DNA of 53,484 nt, from positions 1 through 53,484 of the forward strand of contig CAZEJR010000016.1 of the NCBI GenBank assembly GCA_964512675.1, written 5' to 3'. Positions 15,762 to 23,634 of this stretch are shown here, in pieces; within the stretch, counting starts at the first letter, position 1, and every line of letters begins with the position of its first letter. Under the pieces are notes generated by a model, which saw nothing but the letters and a program-made list of their open reading frames with translations, did not search any database and had not been told where the DNA came from. Source of the DNA: A07HB70 sp964512675. GTDB lineage: Archaea > Halobacteriota > Halobacteria > Halobacteriales > Haloferacaceae. The position numbers were made by a program, and so were the translations under genes.

Positions 15762-17066
15762 GTGCGACACGAGGGTCTGAAGGGGTTTCGCGACTTCTAC
15801 CCCCCCGAGATGGCCGCCCGTCGGGCGGTGGTCGACGCCGTCGAGTCGACCGCCCGACGGTACGGCTTCCGCGAGATCGCCACGCCCGCCATAGAGCGCC
15901 AGCGGCTCTACACCGACAAGAGCGGCGACGAGATCGTCGACGAACTGTACGCCTTCGCCGACCGCGGCGGGCGAGACGTGGCGCTGACGCCGGAGCTGAC
16001 GCCGACGGTGGCGCGGATGGTCGTCGAGCGGGGCCAGGAGTTCACGAAGCCGATCAAGTGGTTCTCCACCCGACCGTTCTGGCGGTACGAGCAGGTCCAG
16101 CAGGGCCGGTTCCGGGAGTTCTACCAGACGAACGTCGACGTGTTCGGGTCGACGGAACCAGCTGCCGACGCGGAGGTGCTGGCGTTCGCGGCGGACGCTC
16201 TCGTCGGTCTCGGCCTCTCCGCCGACGACTTCGAGTTTCGGGTCTCACACCGCGACATCCTCGGCGGGCTCCTCGACGCGTTCGACGCCGACGTCGACCG
16301 TAGAGCGGCGATCCGCGCGGTCGACAAGTCCGCGAAGGTGGAGACGGCAGAGTACCACGCCCTGCTCGCAGACGCCGGGCTGTCGCTCGCGCAGGCCGAA
16401 CAGTTCGACGACCTGCTCGCGACCGACGACCTCGACGAGCTGGTCGCGTTCGGCGGCGAGGACGTCCACGGCGCCGTCGAGAACCTCCGGGCCGTCCTCG
16501 CCGCCGCCGACGAGATGGGCGTCGGGGACTACCTCGACGTCTCCCTGCGGACGGCGCGGGGGCTCGACTACTACACCGGTGTCGTCTTCGAGTGCTTCGA
16601 CGCGACCGGCGAGGTGGGTCGGGCGGTGTTCGGCGGCGGGCGCTACGACGACCTGATCGAGTCGTTCGGCGGGCCGCCGACGCCCGCCGTCGGCGTCGCC
16701 CCGGGTGTCATGAACTCGACACTCCCGCTGCTCCTCGAGCGTGCGGGCGTCTTCCCAGAGGAGGCCGTCGCGACCGACTACTACGTCCTCCAGGTGGGCG
16801 ACACTCGTCCGACCGCGGCACGGATCGTCCGTGACCTGCGTGCCCGCGGCCACGTCGTCGAGACGGACCTCGCGGACCGCGGGTTCGGGGCACAGCTCTC
16901 GTACGCCGACGCGATCAACGCCGAGACGGTCGTGGTCGTCGGCGAACGGGACCTCGCGAACGACCAGGTGACGGTAAAGGAGATGTCGAGCGGCGACCAG
17001 ACGACGGCGCCGGTCGACGAGTTCCCGGGCGACCGCGACCGGCCGGGGTACGACGACTTCGCGTAG
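15762..17066 (+). CDS. hisS: Histidyl-tRNA synthetase
   Basis: A 434-residue class II synthetase that charges tRNA-His, with a GTG start (VRHEGLKGFRDFYPPEM). Motif 2 reads FSTRPFWRYEQVQQGRFREFYQ. The histidine-binding motif occurs as ARGLDYYTGVVFECF. The motif 3 zone reads GGGRYDDLIESFGGPPTPAVG then VAPGVMNSTLPLLLERAG, where the common G-x-E-R is not evident. The C-terminal anticodon-binding domain starts near residue 340 (DYYVLQVGDTRPTAARIV). Length is normal. It follows the PP-loop gene by 39 bases and is probably cotranscribed with it. Confidence 0.95.
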   Translation: MRHEGLKGFRDFYPPEMAARRAVVDAVESTARRYGFREIATPAIERQRLYTDKSGDEIVDELYAFADRGGRDVALTPELTPTVARMVVERGQEFTKPIKWFSTRPFWRYEQVQQGRFREFYQTNVDVFGSTEPAADAEVLAFAADALVGLGLSADDFEFRVSHRDILGGLLDAFDADVDRRAAIRAVDKSAKVETAEYHALLADAGLSLAQAEQFDDLLATDDLDELVAFGGEDVHGAVENLRAVLAAADEMGVGDYLDVSLRTARGLDYYTGVVFECFDATGEVGRAVFGGGRYDDLIESFGGPPTPAVGVAPGVMNSTLPLLLERAGVFPEEAVATDYYVLQVGDTRPTAARIVRDLRARGHVVETDLADRGFGAQLSYADAINAETVVVVGERDLANDQVTVKEMSSGDQTTAPVDEFPGDRDRPGYDDFA

Positions 17067-17166
17067 CGGACGCAGGGCGCGAGCGAGCCGGCGTGCCGCG
17101 CCGGTGACGGGACCGCACGCCCCGGTGAGCCGCGGCGCTTTTCGACGCTCGCGCCCCACGTGTGTC

Positions 17167-17964
17167 GTGCGCGCATACCGGCTCGCCTACGACGGTCGCC
17201 CGTTCTACGGCTTCCAGCGCCAGCCTCGGGTCCCGACCGTCGAGGGCGCGCTGTTCGACGCACTCGTCGAACTCGGCGTGACCGACGGACGGGAGCCGCC
17301 GGACGGCTACGCCGCCGCCGGTCGGACCGACGCGGGCGTCTCCGCGCGCGAACAGACCGTCGCGTTCGACGCGCCCGACTGGCTGACGCCCGCGGCGCTC
17401 TCGTCTGCGCTCCCCGCGACGGTACGGGCGTGGGCGGCTACTGCGGTGCCGGGCGGGTTCCACGCGACCCACGACGCGGTGCGACGGCGGTACGTCTACC
17501 ACTATCACGCGCCCGACGCCGAGGACGCGGCAGTTCACGCGACGGCCGAGCGGCTGTCGGGCCGACACGACTTCCGCGGCCTGACGCCGGACGAGGCGGG
17601 GACGGAGCGGGACCTCTCGCTCGCGGTCGACCGCGACGGCGCGTGGCTCCGTCTGTCCGCCGCAGCCGGGGGGTTCCCGCGCGAACTCGTCCGTCGGCTG
17701 GCGAGCGTCCTCGCCGCCGCCGGGCGCGGCGAGGCAGACGCCGCGTGGCTCGGCCGGCTGCTCGGACCGGAGCCGGTCGACGGCGCGGACGGCGTCCCGC
17801 CGGCACCGCCCGAGCCGCTCGTCCTCGCCGGGGTGCGCTACCCGTCGGTGTCGTTCGCCGTCGACGAGGACGCGGCGGCGAGCGCACGCGAGGCTCTCGG
17901 CGCGCGGCGGCGGGCGGCCCGGAGCGCGTCGCGGGCGCTCGGGACGGTGCTCGGCGGCCTGTAG
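17167..17964 (+). CDS. truA: tRNA pseudouridine(38-40) synthase TruA
   Basis: A 265-residue TruA-family enzyme that isomerises U38-U40 in the anticodon arm. I chose the GTG at 17167 (VRAYRLAYDGRPFYGFQRQ), matching the family N-terminus; an ATG 21 codons upstream gives non-conserved residues. The catalytic aspartate is in AAGRTDAGVSA. Additional motifs are FHATHDAVRRRYVYHYH and GHDFRGL-like RHDFRGLTPDEAG. The C-terminus (FPRELVRRLASVLAAAGRGE) matches the family, though the protein is slightly longer than the minimal form. It follows hisS by 100 bases. The HAD gene starts 35 bases downstream. Confidence 0.93.
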   Translation: MRAYRLAYDGRPFYGFQRQPRVPTVEGALFDALVELGVTDGREPPDGYAAAGRTDAGVSAREQTVAFDAPDWLTPAALSSALPATVRAWAATAVPGGFHATHDAVRRRYVYHYHAPDAEDAAVHATAERLSGRHDFRGLTPDEAGTERDLSLAVDRDGAWLRLSAAAGGFPRELVRRLASVLAAAGRGEADAAWLGRLLGPEPVDGADGVPPAPPEPLVLAGVRYPSVSFAVDEDAAASAREALGARRRAARSASRALGTVLGGL

Positions 17965-17998
17965 CGCCGTTTATGTCCGCGGCGGCCCGAGCCTGACC

Positions 17999-18643
17999 GT
18001 GTACGACGCGGTCGTCTTCGACTTCGACGGGGTGTTGACGCAGCCGACGCCGGATGCGGTGCTGGACGAGGCGGCCCGCGGGGCGCTCCGTGCGGTCGGC
18101 GTCGCCCGGACGCCACGGTGGGTGCGCCACGCCCGGAGTTCGGACCTCGGGCGGATCCGGCGGCTCTGTGCCGCCCACGGCCTCGACCCGGACGGGTTCG
18201 TCGAGACGCGCGACGCCCGGACCACCGTGGCGCAGGCCGAGGCGCTCCGCGACGGGCGCAAGCCGTCGTACGACGACCTCGACGCGCTCGGAGCGGCCGC
18301 GGCTGACGGGCGAGCCGTCGCGGTGGTCAGCAACAACCAGCAGGCGCTGATCGACCGGTTCGTCGCGCGCGAAGGGCTGGACCTCGGTGCCGCGTACGGG
18401 CGCGAGGCGTCGCTCGCGGGGCTGCGCCGCAAGAAGCCCCGCCCGTACTACCTGCGACGGGCGCTCTCGGACGTCGGCGTCGCGCCCGAGCGGACGCTGT
18501 ACGTCGGCGACAAGACGAAAGACGTGCTGGCGGCGCGAGCGGTCGGCGCGGACGCGGCGTTCGTGCGCCGGCCCCACCGCGACGGCTACCGCGTCGGAGC
18601 CGCGCCCGACCACGAGGTGCGGACACTCCGGGACCTGCCGTGA
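17999..18643 (+). CDS. HAD superfamily hydrolase
   Basis: A 214-residue haloacid-dehalogenase-like hydrolase with a GTG start (VYDAVVFDFDGVLTQ). Motif I is DFDGV, with nucleophile Asp9 and acid/base Asp11. Motif II is the Ser/Asn region VVSNNQQALIDRF, motif III Lys is in LRRKKPRPYYLRRAL, and motif IV is YVGDKTKDVLAARAVG. The helical cap inserted after motif I points to a phosphoglycolate-phosphatase-like subfamily, but the substrate is unknown. A TATA-like stretch (cgtttatgtc, about 17967-17976) 25-30 bases before the start suggests a leaderless transcript separate from truA. Confidence 0.88.
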   Translation: MYDAVVFDFDGVLTQPTPDAVLDEAARGALRAVGVARTPRWVRHARSSDLGRIRRLCAAHGLDPDGFVETRDARTTVAQAEALRDGRKPSYDDLDALGAAAADGRAVAVVSNNQQALIDRFVAREGLDLGAAYGREASLAGLRRKKPRPYYLRRALSDVGVAPERTLYVGDKTKDVLAARAVGADAAFVRRPHRDGYRVGAAPDHEVRTLRDLP

Positions 18644-18716
18644 GCCGGGGGGCAGCCGGCGGCACGGCGTCGACAGCCGACGACAGGTCTTAGCCTCCAG
18701 CGGCGAATCTATCTGT

Positions 18717-20507
18717 ATGAGTTCCGTGCCCGAGCGGACCGAGGTCGACACCGAGTACCGCTGGGATCTAGAGAGCGTCTACACGAGCGACGAGGACTGG
18801 GAGGCGGCGTTCGAGGCGACCCGCGAGCGCGTGCCGGAGCTGGAGCAGTACGAGGGCCGGCTACTCGACGACCCTGGGACGCTGCTCGCGGCGTTCGAGA
18901 CCCAGGAGTCGGTGCTGCGCGAGGTGTCGCGGGTCGCGACGTACGCGAACCTCCGGTCGGCGGAGGACCAGCGGGTCGCGGAGTACCAGTCGATGGCGAC
19001 GCGGGCGAAGTCGCTGGCCGCGGAGGCGCGGTCGGCGTCGAGTTACGTCGAGGTCGAACTTCAGGAGCTCGACGAGGCGCAGTTCGACGCGTTCGTCGAA
19101 CAAGAGCCTGCGCTCGCGGCGTACGAACACGTCGTCGACGACGCGCGCCGGACCCGCGAACACACCCGCTCGGCGGAGGTCGAGAGCGTCCTCGCCGACC
19201 TCTCGGAGGTAACCGGGAGCGCGAGCGAGGTGTACTCGATGCTGACAGACGCCGACATGACCTTCCCGACCGTCGAGCGTCCGGACGGCGACGCGGTCGA
19301 GATCACACAGAACAGCTTCACGACGCTCCAGAAACACCCCGACCGTGCGTTCCGGGAACGGGTCCACGAGGCGTTCTACGACCGCTGGGCGGAGGTCCGG
19401 AACGCGGTCGGGACGGCCCTCCAGAAGAGCGTCACGGCAGACGTCAAGACCGCGCGCGTCCGGAACTACGAAACCGCACGCGAGGCCGCGCTCGACGGCC
19501 CGAACGTCCCCGTCTCGGTGTACGACAGCCTCCTCGACACGGTGCGGGACAACCTCGACGTCCTCGGCAGACACGCCGCGCTGAAGCGGGACCTGCTCGG
19601 CGTCGACGAGCTCCGACCGTGGGATCTTTACGCCTCGCTGTCGGGCGAGGAGCCGACCGTCGAGTACGAGGAGGCGTGTGACCACGTCGTCGCCGCCGTC
19701 GCGCCGCTCGGCGAGGCGTATCAAGAGCGGATGCGCGAGGGGCTCGACTCGCGGTGGGTCGACGTCTACGAGAACCGCGGGAAGCGCTCGGGGGCGTTCT
19801 CCTCCGGTACGTACGACACCCAGCCGTTCGTGCTGATGAACTACCAGGACGACGTGGCGTCGATGTACACGCTGGCACACGAGCTCGGCCACTCGATGCA
19901 CTCCGAGCTCGCCGCCGACGCCCAGCCGTGGCAGTACGCGGACTACGACATCTTCGTCGCCGAGGTGGCGAGTACGGTGAACGAGACGCTCCTGACCCAC
20001 CACCTGCTGGAGACGCTCTCCGACGAGCGGCTGCGCCGGGCGGTGCTCGACGAGTACCTTGAGCGGTTCCGCTCGACGCTCTTCCGACAGACGATGTTCG
20101 CCGACTTCGAGCTGGCGATCCACGAGGCCGTCGAGGAGGGCGGCGCGCTGACGCCGGACCGGTTCGACGAGCTCTACCGCGAGCGCAAGACCGCGTTCTA
20201 CGCGCCGATGGCCGCCGACGAGCGCATCGAGCGCGAGTGGATGCGGATCCCGCACTTCTACTACAACTACTACGTCTACCAGTACGCGACGGGGATCGCC
20301 GCCGCGACCGCGATCGTCGAACGGATCCGCGAGGACGGCGAGTCCGCGGCAGCGGACTACCGCGCGGCGCTGGAGCTCGGCGGAAGCGAGTACCCAGTCG
20401 ACGTGCTGGCGCGGGCGGGCGTCGACGTGACGACGCCGGAGCCGGTCGAGTCGGCGGTCGCCGTCTACGACGAGTTGGTCGCCGAGCGGCGGTCGGTGGC
20501 GGCGTAG
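18717..20507 (+). CDS. pepF: Oligoendopeptidase F (M3B metallopeptidase)
   Basis: A 596-residue cytoplasmic zinc oligopeptidase. I chose the ATG at 18717 (MSSVPERTEVDTEYRWDLES), which matches the family start; the frame is open upstream without protein-like content. The zinc motif HELGH is at residues 388-392 (TLAHELGHSMHSELA). The third ligand glutamate is in FVAEVASTVNETLL. The substrate-binding HFYYNYYVYQYATGIAAA stretch is typical of M3B. It degrades oligopeptides such as proteasome products, which fits with PAN being the next gene 54 bases downstream. Full length, no anomalies. Confidence 0.95.
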   Translation: MSSVPERTEVDTEYRWDLESVYTSDEDWEAAFEATRERVPELEQYEGRLLDDPGTLLAAFETQESVLREVSRVATYANLRSAEDQRVAEYQSMATRAKSLAAEARSASSYVEVELQELDEAQFDAFVEQEPALAAYEHVVDDARRTREHTRSAEVESVLADLSEVTGSASEVYSMLTDADMTFPTVERPDGDAVEITQNSFTTLQKHPDRAFRERVHEAFYDRWAEVRNAVGTALQKSVTADVKTARVRNYETAREAALDGPNVPVSVYDSLLDTVRDNLDVLGRHAALKRDLLGVDELRPWDLYASLSGEEPTVEYEEACDHVVAAVAPLGEAYQERMREGLDSRWVDVYENRGKRSGAFSSGTYDTQPFVLMNYQDDVASMYTLAHELGHSMHSELAADAQPWQYADYDIFVAEVASTVNETLLTHHLLETLSDERLRRAVLDEYLERFRSTLFRQTMFADFELAIHEAVEEGGALTPDRFDELYRERKTAFYAPMAADERIEREWMRIPHFYYNYYVYQYATGIAAATAIVERIREDGESAAADYRAALELGGSEYPVDVLARAGVDVTTPEPVESAVAVYDELVAERRSVAA

Positions 20508-20561
20508 CCCGACGGGAACCCAAAAGGCCCAATACTCCGCCTGTCCTATCACGGATACCAG

Positions 20562-21797
20562 ATGTCACGGAGCCCGTCGCTGCCCGATCGCCCCCGGCTC
20601 GACCTCGACCCGGAGATGTCGGACGCGGAGCGGCTCGATGCGATCCGCAAGCACTTCGAGCGGCTCGTCCAGGTGAACCGCGAACTCGACGAGCGTCTCG
20701 GCGACGCCCGCGGCCGTCGCGAGGAGCTGACAGAGAACGTCGACCGACTGAAGCGGCGCAACGAGGCGCTGAAGACCTCGTCGCTGTACGTCGCGACGGT
20801 CGAAGAGCTGACCGACGGCGAGGCCGTCATCCGGCAGCACGGCAACAATCAAGAGGTGCTGACCGAGCTCGACGAGACGCTGGCAGAGCGTGTCGAGGCC
20901 GGCGACCGGGTGGCCGTCGACGACTCCTTTTCGGTCCAGCGGCTGCTGGACGACGAGACGGACGCCCGGGCGCAGGCGATGGAGGTCGAGGCCGACCCGG
21001 AGGTCACCTACGCCGACATCGGCGGGATCACCGAGCAGGTGCGCGAGGTGCGCGAGGCCGTCGAGGACCCGCTCGACAGCCCGGAGCGGTTCGAGGAGGT
21101 CGGAGTGGACCCGCCCTCCGGCGTCCTGCTCCACGGCCCGCCGGGGACGGGCAAGACGATGCTCGCGAAGGCCGTCGCAAACGAGACCGACGCCAGCTTC
21201 ATCAAGATGGCCGGCTCCGAACTCGTCCACAAGTTCATCGGCGAGGGGGCGAAGCTCGTGCGCGACCTGTTCGAGGTGGCCCGCGAGAACGAGCCGGCGG
21301 TGATCTTCATCGACGAGATCGACGCGATCGCCTCGAAACGCACCGACTCGAAGACCTCCGGCGACGCCGAGGTCCAGCGCACGATGATGCAGCTGCTCTC
21401 CGAGATGGACGGCTTCGACGAGCGCGGCGAGGTGCGGATCATGGCCGCGACGAACCGGTTCGACATGCTCGACGAGGCGATCCTCCGGCCCGGTCGGTTC
21501 GACCGCCTCATCGAGGTGCCCGACCCCGACGAGACCGGCCGCGCGGAGATCCTTCGAATTCACGCCCGCGACACGAACGTCGCCGACGACGTGGACTTCG
21601 ACGCGCTGGCCGCCGACCTCGACGACTACTCCGGTGCCGACATCGCCGCGCTGGCGACGGAGGCGGGGATGTTCGCGATCCGGGACGACCGCACGACCGT
21701 CACCGAGAGCGACTTCCGGGACGCCGTCGAGAAGCTAGAGGAGGCCGGCGGCGACGACGTCGACGAGGTGCCCGGCGTCACCGACTACCGGTACTGA
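20562..21797 (+). CDS. pan: Proteasome-activating nucleotidase (PAN, AAA+ ATPase)
   Basis: A 411-residue hexameric unfoldase that feeds the 20S proteasome. It has an N-terminal coiled coil (about 18-72), an OB domain (74-125) and an AAA+ domain with Walker A HGPPGTGKT (191-199), Walker B VIFIDEID (247-254) and pore loop KFIGEG (224-229). The second region of homology is AATNRFDMLDEAILRPGRFDR. The C-terminus reads GVTDYRY, so the penultimate residue is Arg where the gate-opening HbYX motif has Tyr. Halophiles have two PAN paralogues; gene order (DUF5811 gene next, infB and a PRC-barrel gene downstream) resembles that of the second (PanB/PAN2), as I remember it. Confidence 0.95.
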   Translation: MSRSPSLPDRPRLDLDPEMSDAERLDAIRKHFERLVQVNRELDERLGDARGRREELTENVDRLKRRNEALKTSSLYVATVEELTDGEAVIRQHGNNQEVLTELDETLAERVEAGDRVAVDDSFSVQRLLDDETDARAQAMEVEADPEVTYADIGGITEQVREVREAVEDPLDSPERFEEVGVDPPSGVLLHGPPGTGKTMLAKAVANETDASFIKMAGSELVHKFIGEGAKLVRDLFEVARENEPAVIFIDEIDAIASKRTDSKTSGDAEVQRTMMQLLSEMDGFDERGEVRIMAATNRFDMLDEAILRPGRFDRLIEVPDPDETGRAEILRIHARDTNVADDVDFDALAADLDDYSGADIAALATEAGMFAIRDDRTTVTESDFRDAVEKLEEAGGDDVDEVPGVTDYRY

Positions 21798-21852
21798 CCC
21801 GCCGCGAGCGGTGAGCTTTTGCGGCCCGGTCGCGTAGACGTACTACCTCTCG

Positions 21853-22224
21853 ATGAACGGCAACACCCCCTACGCCGGCCGCTCGGGGACCGCCGGCTAC
21901 GGGTCCACAGAGCTCTCGGTCGACGAGATCCGTCGACTCCGGCGTGCCCTCGCCGGCATCGCCGACCGGACGCGCACGTACCTGCCCGACGAGTACACCG
22001 TCGGTGCCGACCTCAGCACCGGCGTCCGGGGCGTCGAGGCGACGGTCGCGGTCCACCCACCAGCCGGCGACCCGGTGAGCGCCGGATTCACGCCGGACCG
22101 GGCCGCGCTGTCGGAGGGGATCGGCAGCGAGGACCGCGAGGAGGTCGCACGCGGCCTCGCGGCCAGCGCCGCGCTCCAGGTGATGGGCGCCGTCGACGAC
22201 GACTTCACCCCGACCGCCCGGTAG
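21853..22224 (+). CDS. DUF5811-like haloarchaeal protein
   Basis: A 123-residue soluble acidic protein starting MNGNTPYAGRSGTAGYGST. I recognise it from memory as the DUF5811 family found next to PAN in halophiles. Conserved-looking blocks are LSVDEIRRLRRALAGIADRTR, YLPDEYTVGADLS and the C-terminal EEVARGLAASAALQVMGAVDDDF. No catalytic motif is seen. The alpha/beta pattern and position 55 bases after PAN suggest cotranscription and perhaps a role linked to protein turnover, which is inference. The last 20 bases overlap the convergent small membrane gene. Confidence 0.75.
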   Translation: MNGNTPYAGRSGTAGYGSTELSVDEIRRLRRALAGIADRTRTYLPDEYTVGADLSTGVRGVEATVAVHPPAGDPVSAGFTPDRAALSEGIGSEDREEVARGLAASAALQVMGAVDDDFTPTAR

Positions 22225-22399
22225 TGGGCGGCGAGACGAACAGGCCGTAACAGACCAACACCAGGGAGGCGAGCGCCCCGACGTAGCTCGCGGCGTCACC
22301 GACCAGTAGCCCCGCCGCAGCCGGGACGGGGACGGCAGCGAGGAGCAGGTCGTACGCCGACGCGGAGAGACGGAACGGAGGTCCGTTGCCGACACTCAT
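22205..22399 (-). CDS. Small two-helix membrane protein, unrecognised
   Basis: A 64-residue protein (MSVGNGPPFRLSASAYDLLL) with two hydrophobic segments, AAVPVPAAAGLLVGDAASYVG and ALASLVLVCYGLFV, and a short polar tail. I do not recognise a family beyond resembling small haloarchaeal membrane proteins of unknown function. The ATG start is followed by coherent coding sequence. The stop lies inside the end of the convergent DUF5811-like gene. Its upstream region (22400-22450) leads into the long inverted repeat at 22451-22506, which is shared with the divergent methylase gene. Confidence 0.6.
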   Translation of the reverse strand: MSVGNGPPFRLSASAYDLLLAAVPVPAAAGLLVGDAASYVGALASLVLVCYGLFVSPPTTGRSG

Positions 22400-22450
22400 C
22401 CGTACACACCGTTCTGTCGTACGAGTGCCACTTACAAAACGTTGGTGGTA

Positions 22451-22506
22451 GTTCGACGAGACACAGAGGGAACCACGACGGTGGTTCTGAGTTGTCTCTG
22501 TCGAAC
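22451..22506. repeat. Long imperfect inverted repeat (hairpin) between the small membrane gene and the methylase gene
   Basis: GTTCGAC (22451-22457) pairs with GTCGAAC (22500-22506), GAGACA with TGTCTC, and GAACCAC (22470-22476) with GTGGTTC (22481-22487) around a GACG loop. In total about 20 base pairs form, broken by one bulge and one internal loop. It lies 85 bases before the methylase start. It could be an operator, an RNA stem-loop or a remnant palindromic element. A TATA-like stretch (aacttatcg, about 22537-22545) and a CTAG site (22563) follow on the plus strand. Confidence 0.6.
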
Positions 22507-22590
22507 TGCCGAGACGCGTCCGGGTAACTATCTCATAACTTATCGATCGCCACCGAAAGGCACTAGGGGCACGCCCGGGAGTGGCGGACG

Positions 22591-23610
22591 ATGGAGACGC
22601 GCCACGCCGTCGTCGCCGGAGACGCCCGACGGCTCCCGCTGCCGGACGACGCCGTCGAGCTCGTCGTCACCTCGCCGCCGTACCCGATGGTCGAGATGTG
22701 GGACGAGGCGTTCGGCGCGACGGCGCCGGGCGCGCGGGCGGCCCTCGACGACGGCGACGGGGCGGCGGCGTTCGCGGCGATGCACGACGCGCTCGACGAT
22801 GCGTGGGCCGAGGTCGCCCGGGTGCTCGTCCCGGGCGGCGTCGCCTGCGTCGTCGTCGGCGACGCGGCCCGGACGCTCGACCGGTTCCGGCTCTACCGCA
22901 ACCGCGACCGGGTCGGTGCGGCGTTCGAGGCGCTGGGGTTCGACCCGCTGCCCGACGTGGTCTGGCGCAAGCCCGCGAACAGCGCGGCGAAGTTCATGGG
23001 CAGCGGGATGCTCCCGCCGAACGCCTACGTCACGCTGGAACACGAGTCGGTGCTGGTCTTCCGCAACGGCGCGCGTCGGCTGTTCGACCCCGGCGCAGAG
23101 CGGCGGTACGAGGCCGCATACTTCTGGGAGGAGCGCAACCGCTGGTTCTCCGACGTCTGGACCGACGTGCGCGGGGTCACACAGGGGGGCGCGGCGGGGC
23201 CCCGCGAGCGAACCGCCGCCTACCCGTTCGCGGTGCCGTACCGGCTCGTGAACATGTACTCCGTCTACGGCGACCGGGTGCTCGACCCGTTCTGGGGGAC
23301 GGGGACGACGACACTCGCGGCGATGACCGCTGCCCGCGACTCCGTCGGCGTGGAGCGACACCCGGATCTTGTGGCCGGGTTCGCCGACCGCGTCGGCGAG
23401 GTGGCTCGGCTCTCGCGCGAGGTGACCGCCGGGCGGCTGGCCGACCACGCCGAGTTCGTCGCCGGGCGGGACGACCACGACTACGAGATGGACAACTACG
23501 ACCTGTCGGTGCGGACGAAACAGGAGCGCCGGATACGCCTGTACGAGGCCGACTCGGTGCGACCGGTCGGCGGCGGCTACGCGGTTCGTCACGCGCCGGC
23601 GGAGCCGTGA
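22591..23610 (+). CDS. zim: Orphan DNA methyltransferase, probable N4-cytosine CTAG methylase
   Basis: A 339-residue beta-class amino-methyltransferase: the catalytic motif TSPPYP (28-33) precedes the SAM-binding motif DPFWGTGTTTLAAM near residue 230. SPPY is typical of m4C enzymes. A target-recognition region lies between. No restriction gene is adjacent. Halobacteria carry a widely conserved orphan CTAG methylase (zim type), and this protein fits that group in size and motif order; the specificity is inferred. The ATG at 22591 starts METRHAVVAGDARRLPLPDD, the usual N-terminus. The gene converges on infB with a 24-base gap. Confidence 0.82.
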   Translation: METRHAVVAGDARRLPLPDDAVELVVTSPPYPMVEMWDEAFGATAPGARAALDDGDGAAAFAAMHDALDDAWAEVARVLVPGGVACVVVGDAARTLDRFRLYRNRDRVGAAFEALGFDPLPDVVWRKPANSAAKFMGSGMLPPNAYVTLEHESVLVFRNGARRLFDPGAERRYEAAYFWEERNRWFSDVWTDVRGVTQGGAAGPRERTAAYPFAVPYRLVNMYSVYGDRVLDPFWGTGTTTLAAMTAARDSVGVERHPDLVAGFADRVGEVARLSREVTAGRLADHAEFVAGRDDHDYEMDNYDLSVRTKQERRIRLYEADSVRPVGGGYAVRHAPAEP

Positions 23611-23634
23611 GCGGCGAGACGAGACGGCGCCGTG

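Noticed and set aside
18861..20552. 563-codon open frame opposite pepF
   Set aside because: Antisense shadow. The plus strand has the complete M3B peptidase.
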